This document shows positions 35,075-42,258 of a DNA stretch of 64,000 nucleotides, piece after piece (the first letter of the stretch is position 1; every line of letters starts with the position of its first letter). The notes under the pieces were generated by a model. It was not told the DNA's origin, searched no databases, and saw only the letters and a program-made list of their open reading frames with translations. The stretch spans positions 248,001 to 312,000 of the forward strand of contig JAFKNA010000005.1 in the NCBI GenBank assembly GCA_017305135.1, in the 5' to 3' direction. A program made the position numbers and the translations under genes. This stretch comes from Lysobacterales bacterium. GTDB taxonomy: Bacteria; Pseudomonadota; Gammaproteobacteria; Xanthomonadales; Rhodanobacteraceae.

Positions 35075-35542
35075 TCAAGCGCACCGGCACGTTTCCGCCA
35101 GGCGCCTGAGCTCGCTCCACAGCGCGCGGCGCGCAGGCGCATTGCCGATCAGGTCGTCGAGATCCGGCGCCACCACCCAGCCGATCTGCCGCTGGCGGTC
35201 GGCGCTCACCCCGGTCCCGGCGCGGCGGGCCGCGTCCTGGCCGAACATCAGCACGGCCGCGGCCGCCGCACATCCGCCGGCGTCAGCGGCAGCGAGGGTC
35301 GCCTCGAGGCCGGCGAGCCGGAGCGCGCGCAGCACGTCCGCGAGTATCGCGCGCGTCGCCGGCGTACCGGGCTTGGCCAGCACCAGCACCCCGCCGGCCG
35401 GCGTGGACGCAATCGGCGGGTCACCCACCGGTGACGCTGCAGCAGGACTGGTGACCGCGGTATCGCGTGGCCCGCGTCCGCGCAGCGCCCAGGGCTCGAT
35501 GCCGAGCTCCACCAACCGGCGCAGGCTCGCCTCATCGCGCAC
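35075..35542 (-). CDS. holD: DNA polymerase III psi subunit, HolD-like
   Basis: A 155-residue protein whose ends resemble E. coli psi (HolD), the clamp-loader subunit that binds chi. N-terminal RDEASLRRLVELGIEPWALRGRG lines up with psi's LQQLGITQWSLRRPG, which in E. coli contacts chi. ILADVLRALRL matches DVLRAL and IGNAPARRALWSELRRLAE matches the psi C-terminal NPTARAALWQQI. The middle is divergent and Ala-rich. Position supports the call: it sits directly before rimI, as holD does in E. coli, and holC is also present in the window. The start is a GTG at 35542 that overlaps the preceding lipoprotein gene by 11 bases. The match rests on short motifs, but context and motifs agree. Confidence 0.75.
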   Translation of the reverse strand: MRDEASLRRLVELGIEPWALRGRGPRDTAVTSPAAASPVGDPPIASTPAGGVLVLAKPGTPATRAILADVLRALRLAGLEATLAAADAGGCAAAAAVLMFGQDAARRAGTGVSADRQRQIGWVVAPDLDDLIGNAPARRALWSELRRLAETCRCA

Positions 35543-36143
35543 GCAAGGCCACCCCGTTGCGTTCGAGATCGGCCTGGAATGCCGCGAAGACCTCGTCGAT
35601 GCCCTCGCCCAGCGCATCGGTGAAGGCGCCGACGCTGCTGCCGCTCGCCGGCTTCTCGGCGCGATAGATCTGCTCGACCAGCGGCAGATGGCCGGGCGCG
35701 TCGGCGCGGAGCTTGATGGCGACGACCGCCGCCACGCCGCCGTCGGCCAATGGCGTGCGGTCAAGGCGCAGGATGACGCCACGCACGCGCAGCGCCTCCG
35801 CGCTGGCCGGCAGTTCATCGGTGACGGTACCGGCGAGACCGGCCTGTCGCAGGCGCACGATGAGGCGCCGCTGCAGCATGCGCCCGGGCGGATCCACCCA
35901 CAACTGGTAGTGATACTGCCGGACCTGCCGCGCGCCGGGATCCAGTGCGTACACCAGCGCCTGGTCGGCATAGATGCCATCCGCGCTGAAGCCGGCGACC
36001 GCGATCGGCAGGTTCAGCACCGCGGCGGCCTTCTCCACCGCGGGCGGCGGCGGCAGGCGATACCAGGTCTGGTCCGGCACGGTCGGCACCGAGCAGGCAG
36101 CGAGCATCATCGCGGTGAGCAGCAAGGCCGCACGGACGATCAT
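35532..36143 (-). CDS. ABC-type transport auxiliary lipoprotein
   Basis: A 203-residue lipoprotein of the ABC_trans_aux (PqiC/YmbA-like) group that works with MCE proteins in moving lipids across the periplasm. The signal ends in a lipobox LAAC with the lipidated cysteine at residue 17 (MIVRAALLLTAMMLAACSVP). Position +2 is Ser, consistent with outer-membrane sorting. The body includes DQTWYRLPPPPA, QVRQYHYQLWVDPPGRMLQRRL and the C-terminal helix VGAFTDALGEGIDEVFAAFQADL. Its start overlaps the MCE gene stop as ATGA (36140-36143). It presumably forms the outer-membrane end of the transporter encoded just upstream (inference from family and order). Confidence 0.87.
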   Translation of the reverse strand: MIVRAALLLTAMMLAACSVPTVPDQTWYRLPPPPAVEKAAAVLNLPIAVAGFSADGIYADQALVYALDPGARQVRQYHYQLWVDPPGRMLQRRLIVRLRQAGLAGTVTDELPASAEALRVRGVILRLDRTPLADGGVAAVVAIKLRADAPGHLPLVEQIYRAEKPASGSSVGAFTDALGEGIDEVFAAFQADLERNGVALRAR

Positions 36144-37063
36144 TGGCCTTCCTCCAGGAGGTCTGCCTTGGGCGCGATGATCAGCCGGTTCGGCTGGCGG
36201 CGGATCTCGCGGCTGAACTCGTTGAGGTTGCGGCTCGCCGATTCCAGGTGATGGGTGATCACGTCGACGCGCCCGGACAGGGTCTGCAAGACGCTGGAAA
36301 GATCACGCACGGCATGGCGGATGTCGGCACGGTTGTCCTCGGCGACGCCGGCCATGCCGTCCACCGCGCGATCGATGCTGGCGCGGGTCTGCCGGAGTTC
36401 GGCGGCCAGGCGGCGCGCGTCCGCCAGGGTGCCGGCAATGGCGGCGCGGTTCTCGGGCTGCAACACGTCCTCCAGCGCGTCGGCGGCGTGGTTCATGCGC
36501 TGCAGCAGGCTGCGCGTATCGGCGAGGATCGTGGGCGCATTCTCGTCCAGCATCTCGCCCAGCGAATCGGCGCGGCGTGAAAGGATGCCGACCAGCGGCG
36601 CGACCTGGGTGCGCGTGAGTTCGGCCAGCTCGTTGACCAGCTCGTTCATGGCGGCGAAGACGTTGCCGCCTTCCACGCCGACGAGTTCCCCACCCGGCTT
36701 CAGCATCTCGCGGCTGCTGCCTTCGCTGATGCCGACCGCGACGTCGGCGAGGAGGCCGCTGGACTGGAGCTGGGCGCGGCTGTCCTGCGGGATGGGCCAG
36801 TCGCGGCGCACCGCCAGCGTGACGCGATAACGCGTGCCGGCTTCGCTGCGCTCCGGTACCAGGTTCGCCACTGCGCCGACGCGATAGCCCTGGTAGAACA
36901 CCGGAGCGCCGATCCTGAGCCCGGTCACGTTGCGGTAGAGCACGACGTAGTCGCTGCTGGCGATGCTGCGCCCGCCGATCAGCAGCAGCGCCGCCAGCAG
37001 CAGTCCGACGGCCGCCACCACGGCGAGCCCGACCAGCGTGTAGTTGATGCCGTCTCCTCTCAA
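36140..37063 (-). CDS. MCE (MlaD-type) periplasmic lipid-binding protein
   Basis: A 307-residue inner-membrane-anchored protein with one MCE domain. Members form hexameric rings that carry phospholipid between an ABC transporter and the periplasm. An N-terminal helix (YTLVGLAVVAAVGLLLAALLLIGG) is followed by the MCE domain (about 38-120: YVVLYRNVTGLRIGAPVFYQGYRVGAV ... GLLADVAVGISEGS). A long helical C-terminus (about 130-290) forms a possible coiled coil, longer than in MlaD and like needle-type MCE proteins. The tail ends IRRQPNRLIIAPKADLLEEGQ. It follows the ATPase gene by 60 bases and overlaps the lipoprotein start. Confidence 0.92.
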   Translation of the reverse strand: MRGDGINYTLVGLAVVAAVGLLLAALLLIGGRSIASSDYVVLYRNVTGLRIGAPVFYQGYRVGAVANLVPERSEAGTRYRVTLAVRRDWPIPQDSRAQLQSSGLLADVAVGISEGSSREMLKPGGELVGVEGGNVFAAMNELVNELAELTRTQVAPLVGILSRRADSLGEMLDENAPTILADTRSLLQRMNHAADALEDVLQPENRAAIAGTLADARRLAAELRQTRASIDRAVDGMAGVAEDNRADIRHAVRDLSSVLQTLSGRVDVITHHLESASRNLNEFSREIRRQPNRLIIAPKADLLEEGQ

Positions 37064-37123
37064 GCGCTGCCCCCGGTGGCCATGCCCGTGCGCCCGCGGC
37101 GCCGCGTGGAAGGCGGCACCATA

Positions 37124-37924
37124 TCAGGCTTCCTCCCCGGTCAGGCGCCTGAGATAGGTGTCGGCATCCACCTGCACCGCGCGCGGACGCCGGTTCAGCA
37201 GGTCCTGGATACGCGCGTTGGGCGACGCCCGCACCTCGCCCACCGTGCCGGTCATGAGGATCTCGCCCTGGTCGAGCACGGTGATGGTATCGGCGATCTT
37301 GAACGCGCTTTCCAGTTCGTGGGTCACCACCACGATGGTCATGCGCAGCGCGTCGCGCAAGCGCAGGATGAGCTCGTCCAGTTCGGCCGCCACCACCGGG
37401 TCGAGCCCGGCCGAGGGCTCGTCGAAGAACAGCAGGCGCGGATCCATCACGATCGCTCGCGCCAGCGCCGCGCGCTTGACCATGCCGCCGGAAAGCTGGC
37501 TCGGCATCAGGTCCTGGAATCCGCCCAGGTTGACCACCTCGAGCTTCAGCCGGCTCATGATGCGGATGGTGGACTCGTCCAGCCGCGTGTGCTCGCGCAG
37601 CGGCAGCGCGACGTTCTCGCCCACCGAGAGCGAGGTCAGCAGCGCGCCGCCCTGGAAGGAGACGCCGATCTTCCGCCGCACCGCGAGGAGTTCGCGCTCG
37701 CTGGCGCGCCCGAGTTCCACGCCGAAGATGCGCACGCTGCCGTCGCGCGGTCGCTGCAGCCCGATCAGGTGGCGGAGCAGGGTGCTCTTGCCGGAGCCCG
37801 AGCCGCCCATGATGACGCGGATTTCGCCCGGCACCACGCTGAAGTCGACCCCGTGCAGGATGCGCCGTCGGCCGTACCAGGCCTGCAGGCCGTGCACTTC
37901 GATGAGCGGGGAGGGGGCGTTCAT
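37124..37924 (-). CDS. MlaF-type lipid transport ABC ATPase
   Basis: A 266-residue ATP-binding subunit. It has Walker A GGSGSGKST, Q loop VSFQGGALLTSLSVGENVALPL (typical of the MlaF group), signature LSGGMVKRAALARAIV, Walker B LLFFDEPSAGLDPV and H loop VVVTHELESA. The C-terminal extension (ARIQDLLNRRPRAVQVDADTYLRRLTG) is where E. coli MlaF interacts with MlaB or the neighbouring subunit. Its start overlaps the permease stop as ATGA (37921-37924). It should power the MlaE-type permease and MCE ring encoded on either side. Confidence 0.94.
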   Translation of the reverse strand: MNAPSPLIEVHGLQAWYGRRRILHGVDFSVVPGEIRVIMGGSGSGKSTLLRHLIGLQRPRDGSVRIFGVELGRASERELLAVRRKIGVSFQGGALLTSLSVGENVALPLREHTRLDESTIRIMSRLKLEVVNLGGFQDLMPSQLSGGMVKRAALARAIVMDPRLLFFDEPSAGLDPVVAAELDELILRLRDALRMTIVVVTHELESAFKIADTITVLDQGEILMTGTVGEVRASPNARIQDLLNRRPRAVQVDADTYLRRLTGEEA

Positions 37925-38718
37925 CGGTTGACGAAGAACGAGAACACCATGTCCACCACGATGATCCAGCAGATCGCCAGCACCACGGCGCGGGTGGTGG
38001 CGCGGCCCACGCCCTCGGCGCCGCCGCGCACCGAGAAGCCGGTGCTGACGCCGATCAGGGTGATGAGGAGGGCAAACACGAAGCTCTTGGACAGCCCCTG
38101 CCAGAGGTCGCCGGGATCCAGCAGCGACATCGTGCGCAGGAGGTACGCGCCCACCGTGATGTCGAGCGCCGGCGCGCTGTAGAGCGCCGCGCCGACGAGG
38201 GCCGCGGCGCTGGCGAAGACGGTGAGCGCCGGCAGCATGACCACCATGGCGATGAGGGCCGGCGCCACCAGGTAGCGCACCGGTTCGATGCCGATCACGG
38301 CCAGCGCGTCGATTTCCTGCGATACCGACATCGAGCCGATGCGCGCGGCCAGCGCCGAACCCGAGCGGCCCGCCACCAGAATGGCGGTGATGAGCGCGCC
38401 GAATTCGCGCGTCACCGACTTGGCCACGGCGACGACCACCTGCGACTCGGCGCCGAACGCCGACAGCGAGGCGATGAACTGGATGCCGAGCATCAGGCCG
38501 ACGGTGAAGCCGAGCAGCAGCACGATGGGCAGCGCGTCGACGCCGATCTCACGCATCTGCCGCGCCACCGCGGCGGGCCGGAGCGGCTGGCCGATGCGCC
38601 ACCCGACCACGCCGAAGCGCAGCGCGTCGAACAGCAGCACCGCCGCGTGGCCCACGCCGGCCAGGCTGCCGAGGCTGGCGCGGCCGAGGCGGTCGAGTGC
38701 GGCGCTGGCGCCCTTCAC
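37921..38718 (-). CDS. MlaE-type lipid transport permease
   Basis: A 265-residue membrane subunit of an MCE-type ABC transporter. About five hydrophobic helices are visible, including VDALPIVLLLGFTVGLMLGIQF and YLVAPALIAMVVMLPALTVFASAAALVGAALY. The family hallmark TREFGALITAILVAGRSGSALAARIGSMSVSQEIDALAVIGIEPVRYLV is clearly present. It starts at a GTG (38718) that overlaps the STAS gene stop as GTGA, and its own stop overlaps the ATPase start. These overlaps make a fixed subunit ratio by coupled translation likely. Confidence 0.93.
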   Translation of the reverse strand: MKGASAALDRLGRASLGSLAGVGHAAVLLFDALRFGVVGWRIGQPLRPAAVARQMREIGVDALPIVLLLGFTVGLMLGIQFIASLSAFGAESQVVVAVAKSVTREFGALITAILVAGRSGSALAARIGSMSVSQEIDALAVIGIEPVRYLVAPALIAMVVMLPALTVFASAAALVGAALYSAPALDITVGAYLLRTMSLLDPGDLWQGLSKSFVFALLITLIGVSTGFSVRGGAEGVGRATTRAVVLAICWIIVVDMVFSFFVNR

Positions 38719-39059
38719 GACGCCGCGAACGCCGCGTCGGCGCTCGCGGCGAGCGCGAACACGCTGTCCAGCCGGGCCAGTTCCAGCACCGCCCGCACCG
38801 GCGCGCTGACCGCGACCAGCACGAACGGCTGGCGGCGCGCACGGGCCCCCTGCAGGCCCTCCACCAGCGCGGCGATGCCGGAGGAGTCGATGTAGCCCAC
38901 CGCCGACAGGTCCACCGCCACCGGCTGGCCGCTGGCGAGCGCATCCAGCACCGCGCGGCGCACCTGCTGGGACCAGGACAGGTCGACCTCGCCGGCCACG
39001 CGCACCAGCATGTACGTCCCCGCCGCCTCGGTGGCCACGCTGTTCACGGTCGTGCTCAT
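38715..39059 (-). CDS. STAS-domain protein (MlaB-like or anti-sigma antagonist-like)
   Basis: A 114-residue single STAS domain. Strand and helix pattern is MLVRVAGEVDLSWSQQVRRAVLDAL, then PVAVDLSAVGYIDSSGIAALVEGLQ. It keeps D58-S-S-G61, with Ser at the position phosphorylated in SpoIIAA-type anti-anti-sigma factors; MlaB of E. coli has DTAG there. Position allows two readings: an MlaB-like subunit that binds the MlaF-type ATPase encoded two genes on, or the substrate of the phosphatase/kinase protein encoded directly upstream. Both may hold. Start and stop overlap the neighbouring genes (ATGA at 39056-39059, GTGA at 38715-38718). Confidence 0.9.
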   Translation of the reverse strand: MSTTVNSVATEAAGTYMLVRVAGEVDLSWSQQVRRAVLDALASGQPVAVDLSAVGYIDSSGIAALVEGLQGARARRQPFVLVAVSAPVRAVLELARLDSVFALAASADAAFAAS

Positions 39060-40762
39060 CGATCCTCCTGTCCGGCCGGCGTGGCGCCGGCGATGTGTTT
39101 TTCCAGCACCAGCCGGTTGCCGCGGCCGCCCGGACCATTCTCGAGGCGCCAAGCGTCCACCACCGCGTCGATCAGGGCCAGCCCGAAGCCGCCCGTGCGG
39201 CATTCCCCGAGCGGACGCGGCTTGAGCCTGGCCGGATCCGCGCAGGGCGCCTGGTCGGTCAGCTCGATCACCAGCCGCGCGCCATCGCGACGCAGCCGCA
39301 GGCCGATGCCTTCGCGCGCCTCGCCGCCATAGCCGTGGCGGATGATGTTCGCACAGGCCTCGTCGACCGCGAGCACCAGGCGCTCGCGCTCGGGCTCCGC
39401 CATGCCGATGGCACCGAGGGCGTCGCGCAGCGCGCCGCGCAGGCTGCGCAGTTGCGCGGCATCGGCGGCAATCCACCGCTCCAGCAGCACGTTGCCGGCC
39501 GGCGCACCCGGCGCCGCCACCGCGAGCAGGGTGGTGTCATCGACCAGTCCGTGCCGGCGCAGCGCCGCCAGCACGCCGCGCAGCCGGGCCGCGGGCGCCT
39601 TGCCGCGGCCCCGCGCCAGCAGCCCGCGCACGCCGGCGAGGCCGAGCGGCGTACCATCCTCCCCGCGCACGTCGGTGACGCCATCGGAGAAGGCGAACAG
39701 CGTGCCCTGGCCGAGCGCGACGCAGGTTTCCTCGAAGCCCGCCTCGGCAAGGATGCCCAGCGGCGGGCCGCCGGCGCGATATTCGCGGACGGCGCCATCC
39801 TGCTCGACCAGCACCGGCGGGAATCCCGCCGCCGCGAAGGCGACCTGCATCGTCGCCGGCTCGCACCAGCCGACCAGCGCACAGACGAAGCGGCCGTGGC
39901 GCGCGCCGACGCACAGTTCCTCGTTGGCGCGCGCCAGCCAGGCCGCGGGCGCGAGTCCCTCCTTGCCGATCCAGCGCAGCAGGCTCGCCGCCCGCACCAT
40001 CAGCAGGGCCGCGTCCATGCCCTTGCCGGAGACGTCGCCGGCGACAAAGCCGATGCGTCCGTCGGCCAGCTCGAAATGATCGTAGAAGTCGCCCGAAACC
40101 TCGTGCGCCGGGCGGTTCACCGCGATGACGGGGAAGCCGCCGCGGCGCCGGCGCGGCAGCAGCGAGCGCTGCAGGCGCCGGGCCAGCTCGAACTCGCGCC
40201 GCAGCCGCTGCTGTTCGACCAGCCGCCGCGCCATGCGCGCGTTGTTGATGGCGAGCGCGGCGGGCGCGGCGATCACGCCGAGCAGTTCGCCGTCCTCGCC
40301 GCGGAACGGTTGCCCGTCGCGGCGGTTGATGATCTCGAGCGCGCCGATCGGTCCGGCCGCGGTGGCCAGCGGCGCGCAGACCAGGCTGCGGGTGACGAAA
40401 CCAGCGGCGCGGTCCACGTCGCGCCATACGCGCGGGTCGCTGGCCGCGTCGGCGACGATCTGGATCCGGTTCTCGGCCACGGCCCGCCCGACCACGCCCT
40501 GTCCCGGCGCCAGGCGCAGGCCGCGCACGTCGATGGGCCCGGCGCAGATGCGGCACTCGATCATCGTCGCGCCGCCGTTCTCGTCGATCAGGAACAGCGA
40601 GGCGGCCTCGGCCTGCATGAAGTCGAGTACGCGATCGACAGTCTGCTGCAGGGTGGTGTCGAGGTCCAGCGACAGTGCCAGCGCCTGCGACAGCTCGGCC
40701 AGGAACGCCAGCGAACCGCTTCCGCGCGCCGGCGGCGGCAGGCTGGCGCGCGGCATGTTCAT
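39056..40762 (-). CDS. GAF - SpoIIE-type phosphatase - HATPase fusion protein
   Basis: A 568-residue cytosolic regulator that joins three domains of partner-switching systems. A GAF sensor (about 25-190) is followed by a short helix, then a PP2C/SpoIIE phosphatase (about 210-415) with metal ligands D225/D228 (SGDFYDHFEL), D243 (AGDVSGKGMDAALLM), D360 (FAFSDGVTDV) and D408/D409 (VDDTTLLAV). The C-terminal HATPase of the RsbW/SpoIIAB type (about 430-565) has N box DEACANIIRH (467-476) and GGFGLALIDAVVD. It could both phosphorylate and dephosphorylate a STAS partner, and a STAS gene overlaps its stop (ATGA). The start at 40762 likewise overlaps pssA. Confidence 0.9.
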   Translation of the reverse strand: MNMPRASLPPPARGSGSLAFLAELSQALALSLDLDTTLQQTVDRVLDFMQAEAASLFLIDENGGATMIECRICAGPIDVRGLRLAPGQGVVGRAVAENRIQIVADAASDPRVWRDVDRAAGFVTRSLVCAPLATAAGPIGALEIINRRDGQPFRGEDGELLGVIAAPAALAINNARMARRLVEQQRLRREFELARRLQRSLLPRRRRGGFPVIAVNRPAHEVSGDFYDHFELADGRIGFVAGDVSGKGMDAALLMVRAASLLRWIGKEGLAPAAWLARANEELCVGARHGRFVCALVGWCEPATMQVAFAAAGFPPVLVEQDGAVREYRAGGPPLGILAEAGFEETCVALGQGTLFAFSDGVTDVRGEDGTPLGLAGVRGLLARGRGKAPAARLRGVLAALRRHGLVDDTTLLAVAAPGAPAGNVLLERWIAADAAQLRSLRGALRDALGAIGMAEPERERLVLAVDEACANIIRHGYGGEAREGIGLRLRRDGARLVIELTDQAPCADPARLKPRPLGECRTGGFGLALIDAVVDAWRLENGPGGRGNRLVLEKHIAGATPAGQEDR

Positions 40763-41553
40763 TCGACCGGGCGCGCCCTCTGCGCGCGCTCGTCTCGCTT
40801 CCGCCTCAGGCCCCACAGCGTCATCACCGGCCCGGAGAGCACGTAGAGCGCGGTGATGGCGAGCAGCACGTGCGGCGGATCGAGCGCCAGCCCGACCAGC
40901 ACCAGCATGGCGGCGGGAATCCAGATGAAGGGCACCCGGTCCGAGCGCGGCCAGGCCTTGAAGCTGAAGTAGCGCACGCGGCTCACCATCAGCAGGCCCG
41001 CCACGATGGCGACCACCGGCGTCACGAAATCCATGTCACCGGCGTTGAGGCCGAACAGGCCGCCCTCCTCGACCGACCACACGAAGGACATGCACAGGCC
41101 GGCCGCCGCGGGGCTGGCGAGGCCTTGGAAGTAGCGCTTGTCGATCACCGCGACCTGGGTATTGAAGCGCGCCAGCCGCAGCGCCGCGCAGGCGGCGTAG
41201 ATGAAGGCGCCCATCCAGCCGACCTTGCCCCAGCCCGAACCGTAGAGTTTCAGCGCGGACAGCGACCAGGTGTAGAGCACCAGCGCAGGCGCCAGCCCGA
41301 AGCTGACCAGGTCCGACAGCGAGTCGTACTGCACGCCGAACTCGCTCTGCGTGCCGGTCAGCCGCGCCACGCGGCCGTCCAGGCCGTCGAGGATGGCGGC
41401 CACGAACACCGCGATCGCCGCGTGCGTGAAATTGCCGCCGATGCCCGCCACGATGGCGTAGAAGCCGGCAAACATGGCGCCGGTGGTGAACAGGTTCGGC
41501 AACAGGTAGATGCCGCGCCGCGGCTTGCGCGTCCCGTTCGGCTGGTCGTCCAT
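40759..41553 (-). CDS. pssA: CDP-diacylglycerol-serine O-phosphatidyltransferase
   Basis: PssA makes phosphatidylserine from CDP-diacylglycerol and serine, the route to phosphatidylethanolamine. The 264-residue membrane protein has the CDP-alcohol phosphatidyltransferase signature in DGLDGRVARLTGTQSEFGVQ followed by YDSLSDLVSFG, and about eight hydrophobic segments starting with YLLPNLFTTGAMFAGFYAIVAG. It belongs to the membrane-integral (type II) class, not the E. coli peripheral type. Start 41553 has GAGGA 11-12 bases upstream; an ATG at 41565 is an alternative. Its stop overlaps the start of the phosphatase fusion gene, so it heads the lipid-transport run. Confidence 0.93.
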   Translation of the reverse strand: MDDQPNGTRKPRRGIYLLPNLFTTGAMFAGFYAIVAGIGGNFTHAAIAVFVAAILDGLDGRVARLTGTQSEFGVQYDSLSDLVSFGLAPALVLYTWSLSALKLYGSGWGKVGWMGAFIYAACAALRLARFNTQVAVIDKRYFQGLASPAAAGLCMSFVWSVEEGGLFGLNAGDMDFVTPVVAIVAGLLMVSRVRYFSFKAWPRSDRVPFIWIPAAMLVLVGLALDPPHVLLAITALYVLSGPVMTLWGLRRKRDERAQRARPVE

Positions 41554-41710
41554 CAGGGCAGGCATCCTCGAGGTCGGGACGCCAGTGTAGCGTGATCGGC
41601 GCCGGCTTCCGGCGCGGCGGCGCGGCTTGTATCGGCGCGCGTCTGGTGCTATCCAGTGGCCAAGAACGCCACGCCACCCTGGGCGCGGCGCGCAACCGGA
41701 AACCCCGACG

Positions 41711-42154
41711 ATGAAAGCCTCCTGGTTCCTGCCTGCCCTGCTCGCGCTCGCGCTGCCGGCGTTCGCGGCCACCGACATGTATTCGTGGATCGACGCCAAC
41801 GGCGTCAAGCACTTCTCCGACTCGCCGCCGCCGGCCAACGTGCGCAATGCGCAGAAGCTCAAGGTGCGCGGCGGCGTCACCACGGCCAGCAGCGAAGCCG
41901 GCGAGACCGGCGAGGCGAACGACGCCAACGGCGGGCCCGCGATGGCCGCCGCGGCCGGCTATTCACCCGAGGAGATCACCCGCAACTGCGGCATCGCGCA
42001 ACAGAACCTCACCAATCTCGAAGCCAGCCCGCCCGTGCTCGACGAGGCCGGCGCCCCGGTCGACGCGGCAGCCGCGAGCAGCCACGCCGCGCAGGTGGAC
42101 AAGGCCAACCAGCAGATCAGGCTGTTCTGCACGGGTGGGCAGAAGCAGCCCTGA
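41711..42154 (+). CDS. DUF4124 domain secreted protein
   Basis: A 147-residue secreted protein. A signal peptide (MKASWFLPALLALALPAFA) is followed at once by the DUF4124 motif TDMYSWIDANGVKHFSDSPPP, a short beta-rich domain common in proteobacterial envelope proteins with no settled function. The rest is Ala/Glu-rich (about 60-90) with a C-terminal segment YSPEEITRNCGIAQQNLTNLE and two further cysteines (residues near 93 and 140) that may form a disulfide. It is a lone gene, divergent from pssA, and followed by an inverted REP pair. Confidence 0.85.
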   Translation: MKASWFLPALLALALPAFAATDMYSWIDANGVKHFSDSPPPANVRNAQKLKVRGGVTTASSEAGETGEANDANGGPAMAAAAGYSPEEITRNCGIAQQNLTNLEASPPVLDEAGAPVDAAAASSHAAQVDKANQQIRLFCTGGQKQP

Positions 42155-42183
42155 TGGGCTCTGGCCGCTGCGGATGCCGCATC

Positions 42184-42249
42184 GGTCGCGCACAGGGTGC
42201 GCTCCTGTGAAATCACGCAGCGCCGTAGGAGCGCACCCTGTGCGCGACC
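42184..42249. repeat. inverted pair of REP-like palindromes
   Basis: The unit at 42184-42207 is inverted, the unit at 42225-42249 is direct; both have GCGCAC/GTGCGC arms. The pair sits between the convergent ends of the DUF4124 gene and the ABC permease gene. Confidence 0.75.
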
Positions 42250-42258
42250 CGTGACGCG

